Shown: positions 25,041 to 27,500 of the stretch, in pieces
How the letters are laid out: every line of letters starts with the position of its first letter
How positions within the stretch are numbered: position 1 is the first letter of the stretch
DNA from: Prorocentrum cordatum
Lineage: Eukaryota; Sar; Dinophyceae; Prorocentrales; Prorocentraceae
Reading direction: 5' to 3'
NCBI GenBank assembly: GCA_963575745.1
Contig: CAUYUJ010000716.1
Coordinates: 67,501-95,000, forward strand
DNA length: 27,500 bases
Notes under the pieces: model-generated
What the model was told of the DNA's origin: nothing
The model's input: the letters and a program-made list of their open reading frames with translations, nothing else
Database searches by the model: none
Made by a program: the position numbers and the translations under genes

Positions 25041-25812
25041 GTGAGGGCGCCCTCTGGCTCTCTCTCTCTCTCTCTCTTTCCCTCGCCGAAGAAGGGCGAC
25101 GGCCGCCGCAGCGCGGCCCGAGCCAGATCCCGAGCCCGAGCCCGAGCAGCGGGTCCGAGCGGCGAGCCCGAAGCCGAGCAGCGAGCAGCGAGCCGCGAGC
25201 GGCGCTCGCCTCGAGCGGCTCGGGCAGCACCCGCTGGGCCGGCGGCGGCCGTCTGGGGCCGACCGCCCCGAGGAGTGCCGGCCCGTACCCTCGGGGGGCA
25301 GGTCGGCGCGCGAGAGAAGGCGGGGATCGGCGCAAACGGGGGTCAGCCAGAGCGCCGGATCCTTCAGGATCCTGCAGGGCCAGGGGTGCACCGACCCAGG
25401 CTCGCCCCGGGCTCGGGTGCAGGATTCCAGGCCTCCTGGATGGGGTCCGAGTCGGACGAGTGCGCCGCATCGCCGCTGCATCGCCGATGCGGCTCGGCGT
25501 GGAGCCCTCGTTTCCCACGCCGACGCATTGCCGACGCATCGCCGACGTCGCCAGTGCATCGCCGCTGCGGCGCGATTCTTCGGCCCCGTCTGCTCCGACC
25601 CCATCTGGGTGGCCTCCAGGGATCCTGCAGGAGGCTGCAGGATCCTGCAGGGCCCGGCGGGCCCGGGCCTGCCGCAGACCCCGGGGTCCGCAGGCCCCCC
25701 GAGCAGGCCCGCACCCCCGGGGGGGCGCCTGGGCCTCCGAGCGCGCGGCCGGCCCGCGGGCGCAGCTCTCGGGCAGCGCGGCGCAGAGGGCGCCCGCGGC
25801 TCGTGCGCAGGT
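25041..25812. other. GC-rich stretch with a foldback element (family G, copy G1), no secure gene
   Basis: A (CT)n run lies at 25057-25078. From about 25427 to 25622 imperfect inverted arms face each other (GCCTCCTGGATGGGGTCC against ACCCCATCTGGGTGGCCTCC) around repeated GCATCGCCGATGC-type palindromes. GGATCCTGCAGG copies lie on both sides (25366 and 25619, also 25640). Long ORFs exist in all frames because stops are rare at this GC content. Confidence 0.5.
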
Positions 25813-26010
25813 GTGTAGGTGGAGGAGGGGGAGGAGGGGGAGGAGGGGGAGGGAGGGGGAGGAGGGGGAGGAGGGGGAGGAGGAGGAGGAGGAGGAGGAG
25901 GAGGAGGAGGAGGCGGGAGGGGATGAGGAGGAGGGGAGGTTGAGGAAGGAGGTTGAGGAGGGAGGAGAGGGAGGAGGAGGAGAGGAGGAGGGGGGAGGAT
26001 CGGAGGAGTC
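25813..26010. repeat. (GGA)n tract
   Basis: GGAGGAGGGGGA units, then GGA units, then degenerate purine-rich sequence. Confidence 0.88.
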
Positions 26011-26239
26011 GGAGGCGGAGGAGGGGCAACCTCCTGCCCTGCTTCGCTTCCTGCGGGCCTCGGGGGCGAGGCGTCGGAGGGCTCGCCGTCGGGGAAGCGG
26101 GTCCTGAGGGAGACGGGTCCTGAGGCTTGTTGCCGTTCTCTGGCTCTCGGGGCCCTCCACGGGCCTCGGGGCTGTCGGGAGACGGCTCAGGATGAAGAAC
26201 TCGTCCTGGGGGAAGGCCCCAGGGCTCAGGACCCGCTTC

Positions 26240-26405
26240 CCTCAGCAGGACCCCAGGTCTCCTAGACGGGGTCCGAGTAGATGGGGTCGGAGGATCGCAC
26301 CGCATCGCCGCTGCATCGGCGATGCGGCTCGACGTGGAGCCCGATCTTCTCCACGCAAGGCGTCGCCGATGCATCGCCGATGTATTGGTGATGCGGCGCG
26401 ATCCT
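26240..26405. mobile_element. Family G foldback element, copy G2
   Basis: GCATCGCCGCTGCATCGGCG and GATGCGGCTCGACGTGGAGC match G1 (around 25467-25507). Inverted halves pair ATCGCACCGCATC with GATGCGGCGCGAT. Borders are approximate. Confidence 0.5.
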
Positions 26406-26458
26406 CCTACTCCTCCTCCTCCTCCTCCTCCTCCTCCTCCTCCTCCTCCTCCTCCTCC
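26404..26458. repeat. (CTC)n microsatellite
   Basis: About 18 uninterrupted CTC units, ending immediately before family F copy F3. Confidence 0.92.
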
Positions 26459-26460
26459 TA

Positions 26461-26625
26461 GGGGAGCGACATAAACATAAAAATTCGAAGGTCCGCGCGG
26501 GTGTCTCGGATCCGCGCCGGAGGCGGCGCCCCAGGCGCCGCCGCCCCGGCGCCGCCCCTGGTGCGCGGATCCAAGAAATCCGCGCGGACCTGAGAGTTTC
26601 TGTGCTTATGCAATTCTTCGTTCCC
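26461..26625 (+). mobile_element. Family F foldback element, copy F3
   Basis: Long imperfect inverted repeat: GGGAGCGACATAAACAT at the left against ATGCAATTCTTCGTTCCC at the right, continuing inward through AGGTCCGCGCGG. Contains the 21-base family core at 26568-26588. TA precedes the left end (26459-26460). Confidence 0.65.
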
Positions 26626-26632
26626 TGATCTA

Positions 26633-26970
26633 CAGTCAACCCGCATACAGTGCCGTTTTTAATACATGCTCCGCGTGCGGATCATGTATAACACATGCAG
26701 GGAATTAGTATAAAAACAACGGTGAGTTCATGCATACATTTATTCATATATTAGTCATGTATTAACAATCCCATATTTTTAAAACATCCCATGTCTTAAA
26801 AACTGCCCTGTAGTAAGGATGGGCAACCTTCCCGAGGGTACCCCTGCATCCTTGCCTCCTCGGTCCATCCTTGGCCAGTTTCGCAGGCCGCGTTGTGCTC
26901 GCAGAGCTTCGAGATGGCCCTCCGAGGCCCTGGCATCCTTCTCCCGCATCCGTGCTGTACGGGTCGATTG
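26633..26970 (+). mobile_element. Family C MITE, copy C2, interrupted by element M
   Basis: The left end CAGTCAACCCGCATA (26633-26647) and remainder 26813-26970 add to 173 bp, against 174 bp for intact C1. The right end GTACGGGTCGATTG is inverted relative to the left. TA precedes the element; TG follows it. Confidence 0.88.
26648..26810 (+). mobile_element. AT-rich MITE M (163 bp) inserted in C2
   Basis: CAGTGCCGTTTTTAATACAT at the left pairs with the right end (18 of 21 positions). TA is duplicated at 26646-26647 and 26811-26812, and the corresponding site in C1 has one TA. The interior is AT-rich with ACATCCCAT-type subterminal repeats, unlike the GC-rich surroundings. Confidence 0.9.
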
Positions 26971-27342
26971 TGCTCTCCGACCCCGCCCAGGAGGCCCTCT
27001 GCGAGCCCGGCGCCCCCCCCACGCGGACCCCGCGGCGCAGGCCTCGGTCAGGAGGGGAGAAAACACACAGACACAATTCATCGGCGATCCCCAGGAAAAT
27101 ATGGGAAACCATGGGAAGTGGGGGGGAAGACGAAAACTCAGAAAATATGGGAAGATATGGGGAATCTTTTTACTTGTGTGTATTTCTTTGTGTGTCCCAG
27201 GGCTCCTTTACTCGGGCAGAGCTCCCAGGGCGCGCCTCCCGGGCGCCGCCCCCTGACCTGCCGTTTCCGTGCGCTGGGCGCGGAAGGCCCAGCGCCGCTC
27301 CAAGGCATCCGCGCGGACCTCCGCAGGGTGACCCCTCGAAGG
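26971..27342. other. Stretch without a supported gene, with a partial family F remnant
   Basis: 27175-27210 (TATTTCTTTGTGTGTCCCAG) resembles 12135-12160. 27300-27325 carries ATCCGCGCGGACCTCCGCAG, similar to the right arm of F2. No coding frame is preferred. Confidence 0.4.
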
Positions 27343-27484
27343 TGAATCTGCTTTGAGCCCTCTCTACCTCCACGATCGAGTGGCTTCCCGTCTTCCCTCC
27401 CCTCCTCCGGGGGTGGGCGGAGACCCCATCTGCTTCCAACGCCTTCCTGCTTCATGTTTCCGCCCACCTCTTCCGACCGATCGG
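27343..27484 (+). mobile_element. Family E MITE, copy E4 (5' truncated)
   Basis: From AATCTGCTTTGAGCC to CTTCCGACCGATCGG the sequence follows E1-E3, including GATCGAGTGGCTTCCCGTCT and the second half. The left 40 or so bases are missing or replaced. Confidence 0.75.
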
Positions 27485-27500
27485 CACGCACACGCACACG

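Noticed and set aside
25041-26160. Overlapping long ORFs on both strands near 24860-26374
   Set aside because: GC-rich DNA with few stops; the frames cross foldback and GGA repeats and none shows consistent coding features beyond the short exon at 24925-25040.
1-27500. tRNA, rRNA and snRNA genes
   Set aside because: I found no recognisable conserved blocks by eye; a covariance-model scan would be needed to exclude them.

Overview
The window looks like nuclear DNA of a dinoflagellate (core dinoflagellate; a Prorocentrum- or Symbiodinium-like genome would fit, but I cannot fix the genus). The evidence is: GC-rich codon third positions; proteins without close relatives among familiar model families; introns that appear to use GC and GA donors and a G after the AG acceptor; large amounts of microsatellite and polypurine DNA; and, decisively, an exact copy of the 22-nt dinoflagellate spliced leader (DinoSL) fixed in the DNA at 22264-22285 on the minus strand.

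Layout. 2-403 is the tail of a membrane-anchored Cys-rich ORF, possibly a copia-type polyprotein end. 1233-5833 is a six-exon gene for a protein of about 1,030 residues with an N-terminal CxxC pair. 7225-7989 is a doubtful reading frame. 8288-10420 encodes an Arg/Ser/Pro-rich protein ending in a five-CxxC zinc-binding domain. 10421-18100 is mainly repeat DNA: two 158-bp direct repeats each followed by a long GGA tract, a degenerate tandem array of about 100 bp per unit, foldbacks, GA/GT/poly-C tracts, an AT-rich island and one small acidic/Arg exon. 18429-20376 holds two exons that together make a PAN/apple-like domain, separated by a 1.7-kb intron built almost entirely from MITEs. 20954-22300 is a processed retrogene on the minus strand, with spliced leader, 5' UTR, intronless 252-codon ORF, 3' UTR and a perfect 16-bp flanking duplication. 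22301-27500 is again repeat-rich, with another small acidic/Arg exon and more MITEs.

The main result is the mobile DNA. At least three short non-autonomous families (A, about 189 bp; C, 174 bp; E, 183 bp) and one single-copy element (M, 163 bp) have terminal inverted repeats, and their best copies are flanked by TA. They are inserted into each other: M lies inside a C, and C plus A lie inside an E. Removing the inserts restores the lengths of the intact copies (173 vs 174 bp; 183 vs 183 bp). Family A also carries splice-donor-like GTAAGT/GTAGGT just inside its left end, so these elements could behave as introners. Two genes have an in-frame stop that sits inside a candidate GC-AG intron whose length is a multiple of three, so removing it keeps the frame.

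No rRNA, tRNA or prokaryotic CRISPR system was recognised. Exon boundaries are read by eye and need transcript data.
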